Assembly (NCBI RefSeq): GCF_949987535.1
Contig: NC_080071.1
Location: forward strand, 27,302,236-27,366,235
Direction: 5' to 3'
Origin: Balaenoptera acutorostrata
Taxonomy: Eukaryota > Chordata > Mammalia > Artiodactyla > Balaenopteridae
Length of the DNA stretch: 64,000 nt
Of this stretch, positions 12,764-26,504 are shown in pieces. The notes beneath the pieces were generated by a model. That model ran no database searches, was not told the DNA's origin, and was given only the letters and a program-made list of their open reading frames with translations. Positions within the stretch are counted from its first letter, which is position 1; each line of letters starts with the position of its first letter. The position numbers and the translations under genes were made by a program.

Positions 12764-13240
12764 TGGTAGGCTCAGTAATGGTCCCCGTAAGATGTTCACA
12801 TTGTAATTCTCAGAATATGTGAATAAGTTAGCTTAAATAACAAAAGAGAATTTGCGGATGTGATTAAAATAAGGATCTTAAGCCGGGAAGACTATCCTGG
12901 TCATCCAGGGGGCCCAATGTAACTACAAGGGCCTTTATAAGAGGGAGGCAAGAGGGTCAAAGTTTAAAAGGAAATGTGACAATGGGACCAGAGATTGAAA
13001 TGAGGCACTTTGAAGATGAAGGAGCCACGAGCCAAGGAATGCAGACAGCCTCTAGAAGCTGGAAAAGGCAAGCAAATAGATTCTCTGATTGTCTCCTAAA
13101 AACTCCAGAAGGAATGCTGCTCTGCCAACATCTTGATTTTAGACTTCTGACTTCTAGAACTGTAAAAGAATAACTTTATGTTGTTTTAAGCCACTAAGTT
13201 TGTGCTAATTTGTTACAGCAGTAATAGGAAACTAATACAG
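12764..13240 (+). mobile_element. MLT1-type solo LTR (ERVL-MaLR)
   Basis: Carries the MLT1 order: 'gatgtgattaaaat', 'aagagggaggcaagagggtc', 'gccacgagccaaggaatgc', then the terminal 'cagtaataggaaactaatac'. About 480 bp, no internal region beside it. Non-coding. Confidence 0.75.
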
Positions 13241-13949
13241 TAATCCAGGCATTAACCCAAATAAAAAGTTGTAGAAATCAGCTTCAATACCTCCCATTAT
13301 AGAAAAGTAACCTTGAGCACAAAGCATGAAGTAAACTTAGCTAACTTCACTCACAGACCTGTGGAAAGTCCAGGACAAAAGTGGAATTTTCTTAGTTTGG
13401 TTCTATCTCTTTAACCTGGTGCTCAAGGTGTAACTCCTCAATCTAACCCAACCTTTTCCACATTATCCCAGTACTCCTATATCCTCACTCCTATGGACGA
13501 GCAAACTAGGAGACACATTTCTCCCCCTGGATAAGCCCTATATTTTCTGTTTCACTACCTTGGCACATGTATTTCCCTCTTCCTTAAGTCCTCACATTCT
13601 TAAATGTTAAGGTTCATTCGAAGTCAAGTCCTGCCCCTTCTTGAGCTATCCAGCATCAGATGAACGTTGGCATCTGACTCTTGTGGTGTCAGTACAGCTG
13701 CTCTGTAGGGATCATGATGAAGACTCCCCGGTCAGTCTATTTATTCCTCAATACAATGATCTGATTAACTCTGGGGCTTATGGATACTCTGTAAAGTAAT
13801 AATGAGGCAGGAATGGATAACTAAAGATGTTTAATCCAAGTCGAGCACCCGGACTTTCCTTGTTCAATAATTAAAATCTTCTAAGTGCCTTGATTTATAG
13901 ATAGCAACCTCACTATTTACATCTCATTAGAGTAACAGTTTTTTAAAAC
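13241..13949. other. Intergenic, nothing recognised
   Basis: Non-repetitive by eye and without a credible ORF. Confidence 0.5.
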
Positions 13950-14523
13950 ATATTTCTTATTGAGATATAATTCACATACCATAAAATGCACCATTTAAAA
14001 GTTGTCTTTAGTATATTCACAGAGCTGTGCAACAATCACCATTATCTAATTCCAGAACGTTTTCTTTACCCCAAAAAGAAACCTTTTAACCATTAATAGA
14101 TACTCCCCATTCTCTTCCCCAGCCTCTGGCAACCACTAATCAATTTTTTCTCTCTATGGATATATCTATTTCATGTAAATTAAATCATCCAATAAGTGGT
14201 CTTTTGTAACTGGCTTCTTTTACTAAGTTTAATGTTTTTAAGGTTCACCCATGTTGTAGATTGTATCAGGATCTCATTTCTTTTTATGGTTGAATAACAT
14301 TCCATTCTATGGATATATCACATTTTTTTACCCATTCATCAGTGAATAGATATTTGGGTCGTTTCCACTTTTCAGCTAATATGAATAATGTTGTTATGAA
14401 CATTTGTGCGCCAATTTTTGTGTGTGTGTTAAAATATGCTTTTAATTCCATTTGGTATATAACTAGGGGTAGAATTGTTGGGCCATGTGATAACCTATGT
14501 ATAACTTTTTGAGGTACTGCCAA
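13950..14523 (-). mobile_element. Old L1M 3'-end fragment
   Basis: The plus strand reads the reverse complement of the L1M ORF2/3' UTR, for example 'gagatataattcacatacc' at the left and 'gggccatgtgataacc' near the right. Heavily diverged. Confidence 0.75.
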
Positions 14524-14830
14524 AGACAAGTACTGTATGATATCACTTATATGTGGAATCTAAAAAATAAAACAAATGAACAAATATAACAAAACAGACT
14601 CACAGATATTGAGAACAAACCAGTGGTTATCAGTGGGAAGAGAGATGACGGAGGGGCAAAAAAGGGATAGGGAATAAAGAGGTACAAACTACTATGTATA
14701 AAATAAATAAGATACAAAGATATATTGTACAGCAATAATTTTAAGTGGAATATAATCTACAGAGATATTGAATCACTATGCTGTACCCTTGAAACTAATA
14801 TTGTAAATCAACTATACTTCAATAAAAATA
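14524..14830 (+). mobile_element. L1 3' end, 5'-truncated
   Basis: Begins 'tactgtatgatatcacttat' and ends in 'caactatacttcaataaaaa', the typical L1 3' terminus with poly(A) signal. It abuts an oppositely oriented older L1 fragment. Confidence 0.8.
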
Positions 14831-17800
14831 AATAGAAGCTGTTTCACTGTAGGAGTGACTTGGGGACTTGGTACCATTTGGAGACTTTCCAATTTCCTCT
14901 TTCCATTGGTGTTGTTTCCCAAACTTAGCTAGATAAGGAGATGTTATTTGAGAACGCAGATTCTGGAATCTGCTCCAGTCCTCCAGGTAGTAACCTGGAG
15001 ACCTGCAGCTTAACAAGCTCTTCAAGGATCCTAGTGATTGGCCAAGTATAGGAAATTGATGCTATATGTTTTATTTCTTTTCCAGAAAGACTAAACACCT
15101 CAAAGTTAAACATTAAAGATAGTCTGAATGCAGTTGTCTTGACTCCTGGGATAGAAATGATGGTAAATAATTTAATAGGAACTTTTGTCAAGACTGTAAG
15201 AACGAGTTGCTAAAGATCTATTGTATCAAGCAGAGGGAAGGCAAAAATTTGCTGGGGACACACTTCATCAAATGCTGTTGTATATGGAACATGAAACTTA
15301 AAGAGTCCCAATTTCCCTGCCAGGTCAGGTTTCTTCTTCCATAGCTGTACGTAACTGAGTATGTGAAACACTGAAAAGTTGTTTCGATTCAAAAGTAAAA
15401 ATGCACAGAGCATTTCTTAGTTTACAGTCTTTGTTCCTAAAGTTACCTCTAGATTAGTTGCTTAGAACCACATAAATATCTTTTAGGAGATGTAGTAAAT
15501 GTTGAAAATGGTTAATACACTTTTAGAATTTTTTGCAGCATATTAAATGTCTATTTAAAATAAAATAGCAGAAAAACAGTTCAATAAACCTGTCTGAAGT
15601 TCTGGAAATAGAAGGTCATGGAGAGAAGGAAGGAAGAAGGCACAAGAGGTGAGAAAAGAGGAAACAAAGGGAAAATGTGTTTCCTCTTCTTTTCTGAATG
15701 CAGGGTCCACCATAAGGAAAGTGGTTTTGCATCTTCCTTTGCCTTCTCTGTACCCGCTTCTTTGGCCTGTATTGTCCTCATAGCCAAACCACAGGTCGGC
15801 TGGCACTACCCCAGTCAAAGCTCTCCTAAGCTTAGTGAACAGAACACTTGTTCCTCCAGCACAGTGCAAAAACCTCAGCTAAGCTTAGCTGGAAAACCTT
15901 GCTCTCATCTATAACCCTTTTACCATTTCAATGGAACCTATCTTGTTTTACGAAGGCCGTAACCCAAGATAAACATACACACATATATATAAAATTAATT
16001 AGGGATTATAAAACAGTGAAGAACAATGATAATAACAATGAAATCAGGATATAGGCAGGAACGCTAGGACCTCTAACTGTACCCCACTTTTCAAAAAAAC
16101 TTGAGGGGTAGTATCTACGTGGATTGAAATGTGAAATTCTCTGTCAAGTACTAAAAGACTCAAATTCCTTTCATTCACAGAGAGTTCCAATTCTCTCAAG
16201 TGGGCAGCATTTAAAATAATTTGTTACCAAAAACTCAGTGGTGCCCAGCTTTCTGTAATATTTGCCATAAAGAGAGATGAACTCAATCCTTTATTTAAAT
16301 TGTTTGTGACGGTGTTTTCATTATACTAAGGAAAAAAGTAGGGTCAAAATGGAGATCCATAGTGCTTTTTTTATTGTTTTGTTCTGTTTTTAGTTTGTTG
16401 TAGTTGTCATTGTTTAACTTTTTAGTTTTACATAATTTCAGATTTATAGAAAAATTTCAAGAGTAATACAGAAAATTTACATCTACCATTCACCCAGTCT
16501 CCCCTGTGTGAAATTTCATCATCTTTGCTTTCTCTTTCAAACAGTTTTCCTCCTGAACCATTAGAGTGTAAGTTGCGGAAACGATGTCCCTTCACCACTA
16601 AATCCTACAATGTTCCACAGAGATTTGGATCCGCTCTGCTAGCTAGGTGAGTTCCCATACCCCCTGAAGCACACAGGCTGGAGGGTTAGAATGCCTCTCT
16701 CCCTGGGTTTTCAGATCAGCATTAGACCCAAGCTTCTATTGACTGAAACATCTCCTCAGTTTCAGGAATTTAAGGCAGCTCCTGAAGTCCCCTGAAAAAA
16801 AAAGAGGGCAGTAACTATTGTCTACCCTGTTAGGGCCTTTGTTTTCTAATGCTTTTCGACATCCAAAGCTGCTCCAGTATTTAAAAAAAAAAAAAATACT
16901 GTTCCCCTCCCACCTTAGCTGCTGACCTAATTTAGCTGAACACACCCTATTAAATATTTATTAAACATCAGTTTGTGGAAACACTATATCAAAATGGGTA
17001 CACAAGGGCAACGCCTACTGGGCAGGTTTTCGGTAAATCAAAATGCACAGCTCAGAATTAGGAGGGTGACTGATGCTCTGAAAAGTGTAACACGAACTTG
17101 ATTATTTGGAAAAATGGTTCTACACGATAGCAGGAGCCCACTTTTTTTTTAAGTGGGTTAAAAAGCAGAACCAGAAACATCATAAATACGGTGGAAGAGA
17201 AGCTACATTTCATCTTCCTACGTGGATTTGGAAAGAAGTCTCCTTCGTTTATTGTTCAGCTTTCACGTTTGCAATTGTGCATTTCCTTGAGGACCAAGGG
17301 CAGTTGCAAGTGTTGTGGAGGCTGAAGCTTTTACAATTTGGGAGCTTCTTGTTATGAAAATAAAACATAAAATTATGAACATAGAGTACAAAGGTAAATA
17401 CCCATAATGAGAATTTAAATCTCAACAAATGACACCTTTTAAAAACTTGACAAATATCATAAATGCCATAAAATCAATAAAAATAAGCTTGGTTAATTAA
17501 CTAATATGCCTCTATATTTTCCTACATTTTTTAGCTGCATGCTCTCTCCATACAATGATATTTTAATGTCATTTTCTACATAGAGAATATAAAACTAATT
17601 CCATCACACCTCTACCGTGAATGGATAAAATTTCTATCAAAAATAAATAAACTGACTCCTTTATTAGGGCCAATTTTAAGCAGTGATTTAAATTTCTTTT
17701 TACAAGTATGTCCCTCACCCTCTAGACAGTACTGGCAAAATTCTCCTGTGATGCACAACAGGTTGGGAGTGATATGTTATGTCAAGTCTTCTCTTGGGGG

Positions 17801-20470
17801 AACTTTGATCAGTCTTTCTAAATGTGGAGCCTTTTGCCAGAGTGAGGGTAGAAGAACCAGAGGACCTTGGGACTTGGGGGAGAAGGACGGACAATGAAAA
17901 GGGACAAGAGCATAAAAAAAAGAGGCAGAAAACAGAGTTAGATGAGAGGATGCTGAAATCATCTTCCTGAACATTGATTCATAAGGCCTTTGGTAACATT
18001 TTCTCTGCTCCCATCACAAAGTGAATTTGAATGCCAACGGGCGGGCACACTCCCGTTGTTGAGAAACAGATCTAAAAGTAAGTACCAAGCAGACAAAAAT
18101 GGGTGATCAACATGATGAGCAGCACTTTTCAGCTAACTATAGAAGATGTAAGCACAGATGGAGGAGGATAGTTTATCTTTGCTGCTGCTTGAAAAATAAA
18201 CACCAGAAATATAAATGCCATCAAAATGTTGACTCTTCTCAAACCAAAAATTTTGGTTTCGTATTCAAAGCCATGCCCGTTTAGAAGAAAAACACATTCA
18301 TTTGGGTTTTGTGGTTTGGGGTAAGGACTGCCAGAGAGGAGTGGAAGCCACAGTGAAGCATTCCTGGACAATCTATTGCAGGCCTGGGGAGATCACCAGG
18401 CAGGCAGCTCCTGCTCCCCTAATCGTCAAAATAGCAACAGGACCACAAATAATTCAAAGCCTGAAACATTTTCTTCCCTCCAGTTCAAACTCTCCTGCTT
18501 CTGTTAAATGGCTCCAGCAATCCTGCCTCTTCCACAAAACCTTTCCCAACTGAAACCGTGGCAACTCCCTTTGAACTCCACTTTATATAAACACACAATT
18601 CCCATGGTTCCCTTATAACTCCCAAAATGCACTTGCTCTGTGGTCGGATCATAATGCAAATCCTTTTATGCTGCGTTTGTTCAATGCTCGTTGCTTTGGC
18701 TCTACAGCGTTCATATCCTGTAGGCCCTTCTGAAGTATTCGAAGTTCCACATCTAATTCACCAAGCATTTTGCTTAGCAAAGCCTCTTACACAGATAAAT
18801 ATTTATCATGAATGCTTTAGGACGTATTAGAGACAACAGGGCCATTTTAGAGAAAATAAGAATAGTAGTAAGCAAAGCAGACCCTCCTCGTGATGCTTAC
18901 CCCACCTCCGCCGGCACCCCCAACCCTCCATCATCCTCACCCTCCTGCCTTCTTTACCTAACCATTTTTTCTTTTAATTATAAAATGCTTCATAAATACA
19001 GAAGACTGTATGAAATATAAATCTTCATTTTCAAGAAGAATGAAATGAACACCTGAGCACCCACCTTAAGAAACAGAATGTACCTTAGACTGTCCTTGTG
19101 TGTCCCCTCCAAATCACAGCCCTGTTCTTCCACATTCTCAGTAAACACTGACTTTCATGTTAGTCATTGACTTTTGCTATTCTTTAGGTTTTTTACTACC
19201 TATGATTTATCTCTAACAACGCACAGTTTAGTTTTTAAAAACTCAGTAGCAACCACAAGCCTATCTGTGTAAGAAGAAGATCAATATTGCTCCTGATAGA
19301 GGATATCTCCCAGAAGAAAATTAGCTGACAGAGGCTCTCTGTCATAGCATGCCTTCAGTTTCCCTGGGAGTTTACAAAAGTCACCAACACAAAAGCAGAG
19401 GAAAATAGACCGGGAGGGAGGGACTGCCAAAGCTAGGGCATCTGGGGTGTGAGTCCGGAGGTGGAGGTCTGGAAGTAATAAAGTCAGGAGAGGGGCCAGC
19501 TCTGCCTTCTCTGCGTCTAAGCTCACCGTGGCCCACCTCCTGCTCTCAAGAGTGGGTGAAAGATGACCCTCTTTTACCCGATTCAAAGAATAAATGCCAG
19601 ATTACTGGGGGAAGCTGAAGGGCAGTCAACCTGTCTAACTCTAGGTTGTTCTTCAAAGTACAGCTCCCGGGCATGTCTTCCAGTAAAACTTCCCTGACAC
19701 ACACACACACACCGTTGTGTGCAGGGACACCCCTGTAACTCTCTTTGCACTCTGTGCTAACTTCTAACACCTAACTTTGGTAGGTGCCGACTCCTACCTC
19801 AACTGTAATCATATGATCACTTGTCCACTTCCTCGTTGAACTGGACACTCCTTGAGGGAATAGATCATATCTTACTCATTTTAATAAGTCACCTAATGTT
19901 TGCCTAACTTACTGATGTGTACAAATTTCATTGAAACTAAATACCAACACTTGATAAGCATAAGGCAGAATATGTGGTCTTGCTACCCTGCCCTTATTAG
20001 GAATAGGGGATTGGAGGTACCTCTTCTGTTAAAGTGCTTCTGTGAATTCTCCTTGCATTCTCCTGGCTTCAGGCATGTCAGATCTTATACAGATATTTCA
20101 GTACTGTCTTTGGCACAGGCAAGGAGACCTTTCCACAGTGATGCGCATGAAATAAAGGTGTCACAAAAATATTTTTGCCTTAAACCAAACACGAGTATAT
20201 TGTACTAAGTAAATAAAAGTATGATGTAATCATCTTCTACTTTTCCTAACACAGCTAGTAGTTGTTTTTACTTTTATAATTAGAAGGTGAACAATGCATT
20301 AAGAATGCCACTGCCTTTTAAATAATCTTTACTAACCATAGTTTTCTATGAGATAAGCACCTTCACTGATTTAACTAATCTATAAAATAAAAATTAGTAA
20401 AAATAAGGTATCTAGATTATCAGATACTACCCCACCACCCAGAATTAACCATATTACATTACTGTATATC
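14831..20470. other. Intergenic tract with scattered ancient repeats
   Basis: No exon recognised. A diverged L1-like piece sits at about 16390-16640, another at about 18960-19250; 19690-19712 holds a short (CA)n run; 19740-19900 resembles L2. The ORF at 15618-15914 and its antisense partners come from purine-rich sequence without a protein signature. Confidence 0.45.
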
Positions 20471-20499
20471 CTCCCAGATTTTTTCCCCCCAAAAATGAG

Positions 20500-21384
20500 A
20501 TCATTCTGAACACTGATTTTTAACTGGATTTTTTTTTTTTTGAGGATTTTAACTGGATTTTTAAAAATTCAGTATGCCGTAGATGTCTTACCATCTCGAT
20601 AAATACACTTCTAAAGCAGTAATGTTTAGTGTCTGTATATGAATCTATACATGTATAGTAAAATTATAATAAAAAACAAAGGAAAATAAACACAAAACTC
20701 AGAAAAGTGGGTGTTTTTACAGGGGGGAGATTGGATCTGTGAAGAGTCTAGCCATGATTTTAAAGACATAAATATTTTTCATTTTTTTTACATGATATAT
20801 ATTTTATATATAAAATTTATATACATATACTATTTCATAGTATAGATATACAAAACTTTATTCACAATCTGCTTCCATTGAGCATTTATATTGTTCCAAT
20901 CTTTCACTAAATAACATTCCGATGAATATTCTTACACTAAAAGTTACAAAAACTTTTCTTTTTATCCTAAGATAAAGTTCTAGAAACTGAATTGCTGAGT
21001 CAAATAGTCTGCACAATTTTAAGACCATTAACACATATTGCTGAACTGCCATTCAGAAAGATTATGCCAATTTCAATTCCCACCAGCAACTTGTGAGTGT
21101 CCTTTTCTCTCAGCCCTCACCAACACTAAGCATAATTATGGGGGAAAAATAAAAACAAACCTCTCTTCCAGTGTGGCTAGTGAAAAACTTGTCTTCTATA
21201 TTTTTTCTAATTTGTATATCTTTAATTACTAGATTAAACCTTTTAAGTTTTGAGCCATTTCTACTTTTTCTTTTATGAATTATTTGTGAATATTCTTTGC
21301 TTATCTTTCTGCTAGTGTTATTATTCTTATTGATCTGTAAGAGGTCCTTATATAATTCAAGATGTCAAACTTCTGTCTTATATT
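20500..21384 (-). mobile_element. Diverged L1M fragment
   Basis: The plus strand shows reverse-complement L1M features: 'gaattgctgagtcaaatagt', 'caattcccaccagcaac', 'tattgatctgtaagaggtcc'. Strongly diverged. Confidence 0.55.
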
Positions 21385-21873
21385 GTGTGAGGCAAAATAA
21401 TGGCCTCCCAAAAATGTTCATGTCTTAGTCCCTAAGACCTCTAAATATGTTACGTTACATGTCAAAAGGACTTAAGGTTGCAGATGGAAGTAAGGTTGCT
21501 AATCAACTGGCCTTAAAATAAGATTATCCTGGATTATCCAGTGGACTCAAAGTAATCATAGCCATTCTTAAAAGTGGGAGAGAGGGACAGAGGAAGCATC
21601 AGTGAGAGAGAGATGTGAAGATGCTGGCTTTGCGGATGGAGGAATGGAGCCACGAACCACAGAATGTGAGTGGCCTCTAGAGGATGGAAAAGGCAAGGAA
21701 CCAGGTTCTCACCTAGAGCTTCCAGGAGCACAGCCCTGCCAACAGATTGATTTTTTGCCCAGTGAGACCTGTTTAGGGCTTCTGATCTCCAAAACTATAA
21801 GGTATTAAATTTGTGTTGTTTCAAACCACCAAGATTGTGGTAACTTACTATAGCAGCAATAGGAAACTGATAC
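21385..21873 (+). mobile_element. MLT1-type solo LTR (ERVL-MaLR)
   Basis: Same order as the LTR at 12764: 'attatcctggattatcc', 'ggagccacgaaccac', 'cagcaataggaaactgatac'. About 489 bp, non-coding. Confidence 0.75.
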
Positions 21874-22478
21874 CCATGTTGCATATGTTTTTCCAATGTT
21901 TAATGTACGGAATATTTACGAAGCTACCAAAGTGCCCCTTGTGACTTGTGCTTTTTAAAATGTATTCACTGTATTATTATATTCTCACCTACAGTGAAAC
22001 AGATGAGATTTGATCAAAAACACAACTGGTCTAGTTTGGCTTCAAATAAATTTTTCTCTGTTTCAAGAAATGTTTATAAAAAACAAGAGGCTGTTTTCTC
22101 TTCACCTTTTTTTTCTTCTCTCTTTTTCCTTTCCCTTCTCTTGGAAGTGGGCTGGGGGCTAAGGAGGTTAGAAAGACAAGAAGGAAAGGGCATTTTCAGG
22201 GAATGATGAGGTCAGTACACTGGATATATGTGACTGGAATAAAGATAGTGAGAAGAAGAAATGCCTGAAAATATAATTTGGGATCAAATTATAAAGATGT
22301 TTGTATTCCACACGGGGTCTTTTGGCATTATCTGAGAGTGAAAAACCATTACAGGCTCTTAGGTAGGCAAATAATGTGTTCAAGCCTGTGAGTTAGTGGT
22401 AAAAAATATTTTAAGCATAGAAAATACAGTCCAACTAAATTGAACTAAAATACAGTTCAAGAAAATACAGTGTACTAA
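21874..22478. other. Intergenic, nothing recognised
   Basis: A pyrimidine-rich run at 22100-22145; no gene or named repeat seen. Confidence 0.5.
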
Positions 22479-22493
22479 AACAAGATATTTCTT

Positions 22494-24274
22494 TTTTTAA
22501 ATTAATTTTTATTGGAGTATAGTTGCTTTACAATGTTGTGTTAGTTTCTACTGTACAGCAAAATGAATCAGCTATACCTATACATATATCCCCTCTTTCT
22601 TGGATTTCCTTCCCATTTAGGTCACCACAGAGCACTGAGTAGAGTTCCTTGTGCTATACAGTAGGTTCTTATAAGCTATCTATTTTATACATAGTATCAA
22701 TAGTGTATATATGTCAATCCCAATCTCCCAGTTCCTCCCACCCTCCCTTCCCCCTTGGTGTCCATACATTTGTTCTCTACGTCTGTGTCCCTACTTCTGC
22801 TTTGCAAAGATCACCTATACCATTTTTCTAGATTCCACATATATGCGTTAATATACGATATTTGTTTTTCTCTTTCTGATTTACTTCACTCTGTATGACA
22901 GTCTCTAGGTCCATCCACATCTCTACAAATGACCCAATTTCGTTCCTTTTTATGGCTGAGTAATATTCCATTGTATATATGTACCACATCTTCTTTATCC
23001 ATTCCTCTGTTGATGGACATTTAGGTTGCTTCCATATCCTGGCTATTGTAAATAGTGCTGCAATGAACATTGGGGTGCATGTGTCTTTTGAATTATGGTT
23101 TTCTCTGGATATATGCCAAGTAGTGGGATTGCTGGGTCATATGGTAGTTCTATTTTTAGTTTTTTAAGGAACCCCCATACTGTTCTCCATAGTGGCTGTA
23201 TCAATTTACATTCCTACCAACAGTGCAAGAGGGTTCCCTTTTCTCCACACCTTCTCCAGCATTTGTTGTTTGTAGATTTTTTGAGAATGGCCATTCTGAC
23301 TGGTGTGAGGTGTTACCTCATTGTTGTCTTGATTTGCATTTCTCTAATAATCAGTGAAGTTGAGCATCTTCTCATGTGTTTGTTAACCATTGATATGTCT
23401 TCTTTGGAGAAGTGTCTATTTAGGTCTTCCACCCATTTTTCAGTTGGGTTGTTTGTTTTTCTGATATTGGGCTGCATGAGCTGTTTGTATATTTTGGAGA
23501 TTAATCCCTTGTCAGTTGCTTCATTTACAAATATTTTCTCCCATTCTGAGGGTTGTCTTTTCATCTTGTTTATAGTTTCCTTTGCTGTGCAAAAGCTTTT
23601 AGGTTTCATTAGGTCCCATTTGTTTATTTTTGATTTTATTCTCATTACTCTAGGAGATGTGTCAAAAGAGATCTTGCAGCTATTTATGTCAAAGAGTGTT
23701 TTGCCTATGTTTTCCTCTAAGAGTTTTATGGTGTCTGGTCTTACATTTAGGTCTTTAATCCATTTTGAGTTTATTTTTTTGTATTGTGTTAGGGAGTGTT
23801 CTAATTTCATTCTTTTACATGTAGCTGTCCAGTTTCCCAGCACCACTTATTGAAGAGTCTGTCTTTTCTCCATTGTATATTCTTGCCTCCTTTGTCATAG
23901 ATTAGGTGGCCATAGGTGTGTGGGTTTATCTCTGGGCTTTCTATCCTGTTCCATTGATCTATATTTCTGTTTTTGTGCCAGTACCATACTGTCTTGACTA
24001 CTGCAGCTTTGTAGTGCAGTCTGAAGTCAGGGAGACTGATTCCTCCAGCTTCATTTTTCTTTCTCAAGATTGCTTTGGCTATTCAGGGTCTTTTGTGTTT
24101 CCATACAAATTGTAAAATGTTTTATTCTAGTTCTGTGAAAAATGCCATTTTTAGTTTGATAGGGATTGCATTGAATCTGTAGATTGCTTGGGTAGTATAG
24201 TCATTTTCACAATCTTGATTCTTCCAACCCAAGAACATGGTATATCTCTCCATCTGTTTGTGTCATCTTTGATT
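22494..24274 (-). mobile_element. 5'-truncated L1 with 15-bp target duplication
   Basis: Flanked by perfect copies of aacaagatatttctt (22479-22493 and 24275-24289). On the minus strand 24067-23807 and 23846-23313 encode the C-terminal part of L1 ORF2, separated by a frame break, followed by a 3' UTR and a short A tail at the left end. Divergence is low compared with other L1s here, so it is fairly recent. The reverse transcriptase and endonuclease parts are missing, so it cannot move by itself. Confidence 0.93.
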
Positions 24275-24289
24275 AACAAGATATTTCTT

Positions 24290-25500
24290 AAACATTTTAA
24301 TTTATTATCTCCAGTGGAAATAAATGAAAATGTGTTCAATTAAGGAATCTGTTATAAAAATAGGTTATGAAAGGAAAATGTAAAAATTCTTCATCCTTAG
24401 CATCTGCAAGTGCCCAAAGATCACAGAATCATAGCACTTTAAAAGTGATGTGATTTTTAAGAAAACTAGTAGAGAAGTTGCCTAGTATGTACAACAAAAA
24501 TGTAAAAATATTAATTCATGCTTTTTTAACATGACAGAGAACATCTTTTTTTTTTTTTTTCATTCAAACAGGAGTCTTGTCATCTTCAAGAAGACACTGG
24601 TAGAAAAGAATAACTGACAAGGATAGAAAATGAAGAATTTGTGATTCTCAATAAAATAATATATTGAAACTAAATCAGTACTTCAGTTCTAAAAATTGCT
24701 GCTGAGCAGCCTAACAAAGGCTGGGGGCATATAGGAGAGCTGAGAAATACGCCTCCCACCCCAACAGGCAAGGTGTTTCCTCAAGTGCTAGGCAGCAATA
24801 CACCAAAGATTGGAAGTTGGGGCAGTAGGGTTGAAGGAGTTATCCTAAAGCCATCTTAAACATAAGTATGGGGGCGGGACAGGTGAGCTAAGGGAAGCCT
24901 AGTCCCTCCAAGTGCACTAGGCTTCACCAGCTGCCCACTGAAAACTGGGCGCAGGCAAAGAGAAGTATCCCAAGTTGCAGAAAAGGTGGGCTGTGCTAGA
25001 GAGAAAATATAACTCCCAGTAACACAAAGAGTTGACAGCCAAGCTATAAAGTAGGGAGAGCTCTTTCATGATTTGAAAAACAGGTGCCTGCATTATAAAG
25101 TATAAAGAGATCTCTGAAATCTCACTGATGCTAAAACATCAAACTCTGCTAAACAGAAGACCTTAATCCTGCCCTCAAGATATGTTTAAGCAGTAATGAA
25201 TTGAATCCTATTAAAGTTGTAACAAAATTCAGATGCAGCTTAACAACAAATTAGATTGACCAAGTCTCTGACTCTGGCAATTATACAGAAGGAGCATGCT
25301 CTTTTCTGCAGGTAAATATTAATTACTTTGGGCTCCATTGTTCTTTCATATACAATGCTCAGCATAAAATATAAAAATAGCAAGAAAGACTAAGATGCAG
25401 AAAAATGTAACCCACAGTCAACAGAAGCAGACACAGTGAGTGGGTAGATGTTGAAAATAACAGACAGGTACATTAAAACAGCTACATTAAATTTGTGAAA
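24290..25500. other. Intergenic, mostly unassigned
   Basis: AT-rich with a T-run at 24546-24560. No gene seen. The right part probably grades into the L1 tract that follows. Confidence 0.45.
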
Positions 25501-26504
25501 AGAGTGGACAATACGCATCAACAATTGGGAAATTCAGAAGAATGGAAACTTTAAAAGATCCAAATGGAAATGCTAAAAATAAAAAATTCAGTGTCCCAAA
25601 ATAGAGAATTAACTTGGTTAACATTAGAATGGACACAGGAAAATAGTGGAGCCCCTCCACCCCCCAAAATCAGTAGTGCTACAGCAGATTAGAACAGCAT
25701 TAACCAACTTGACCTAATCAATATTATAGAACTTACATTATTTTTCAAGAGCACACAGAACATTGACCAAGATAGATCATATGCTAGGCCATAAAATGTC
25801 TCAATCAATTTCAAAGGGTTGACACCATACAGAGTATGGTATCTGGTCACAAAAGATAAACTAGAATTCAATGGTAATGAGATATTTAGAATATCTCCAA
25901 ATATTTGGAAATTAAACAGGGCACTTATAAAGAACCCATGGTCAAAAAAAAATCACAAGGGAAATTGGAAAATAATTTGAACTGAGTGAAAACACATCAT
26001 AATTTGTAAGATGCACCTAAAGTAATAAAGGGAAATTTATAGCTTTTAAACTAAAATGATTTAAGATCAACTATTTAAGCTTCCATCTTGAAAAGCCAAA
26101 AGAAAAAAAGAGAGAGAACACATTAAAGTCAAATTAAATAGAAAAAAGGAAACAATAAGAAGAATAGAAATACATGAACAGAAAATAGAAAAATAAAGAA
26201 AATCAACAGTCAAAAGGTGGTTCTTTGATATAAATTAATAAAATTGATAAACATATAGCAAGACTAATCAAAAGAGTAAGAAAAAAGTGCAAATTACTGA
26301 TATCAGGCATAAAAGAGGCACATCACTAGCAATCTTCCAGATATTAAAAGGATGATAAAGGGGATGTTTTAGATAAATTTATACCAATAAATTTGCAATT
26401 TAGAGAGAATAAACTAATTCCTTGAAAAGTATACAGCAAAGTTGATATAAGAAAAGCTGAAATACTTAAAGAACACTAAATTAACCCTACATTAAAAAGA
26501 GAGG

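Noticed and set aside
19281..19586. 101-codon minus-strand ORF
   Set aside because: No family recognised and no splice context; chance frame in GC-richer DNA.
23095..23853. 252-codon plus-strand ORF
   Set aside because: It is the antisense frame of the L1 ORF2 at 22494-24274; no protein of its own.
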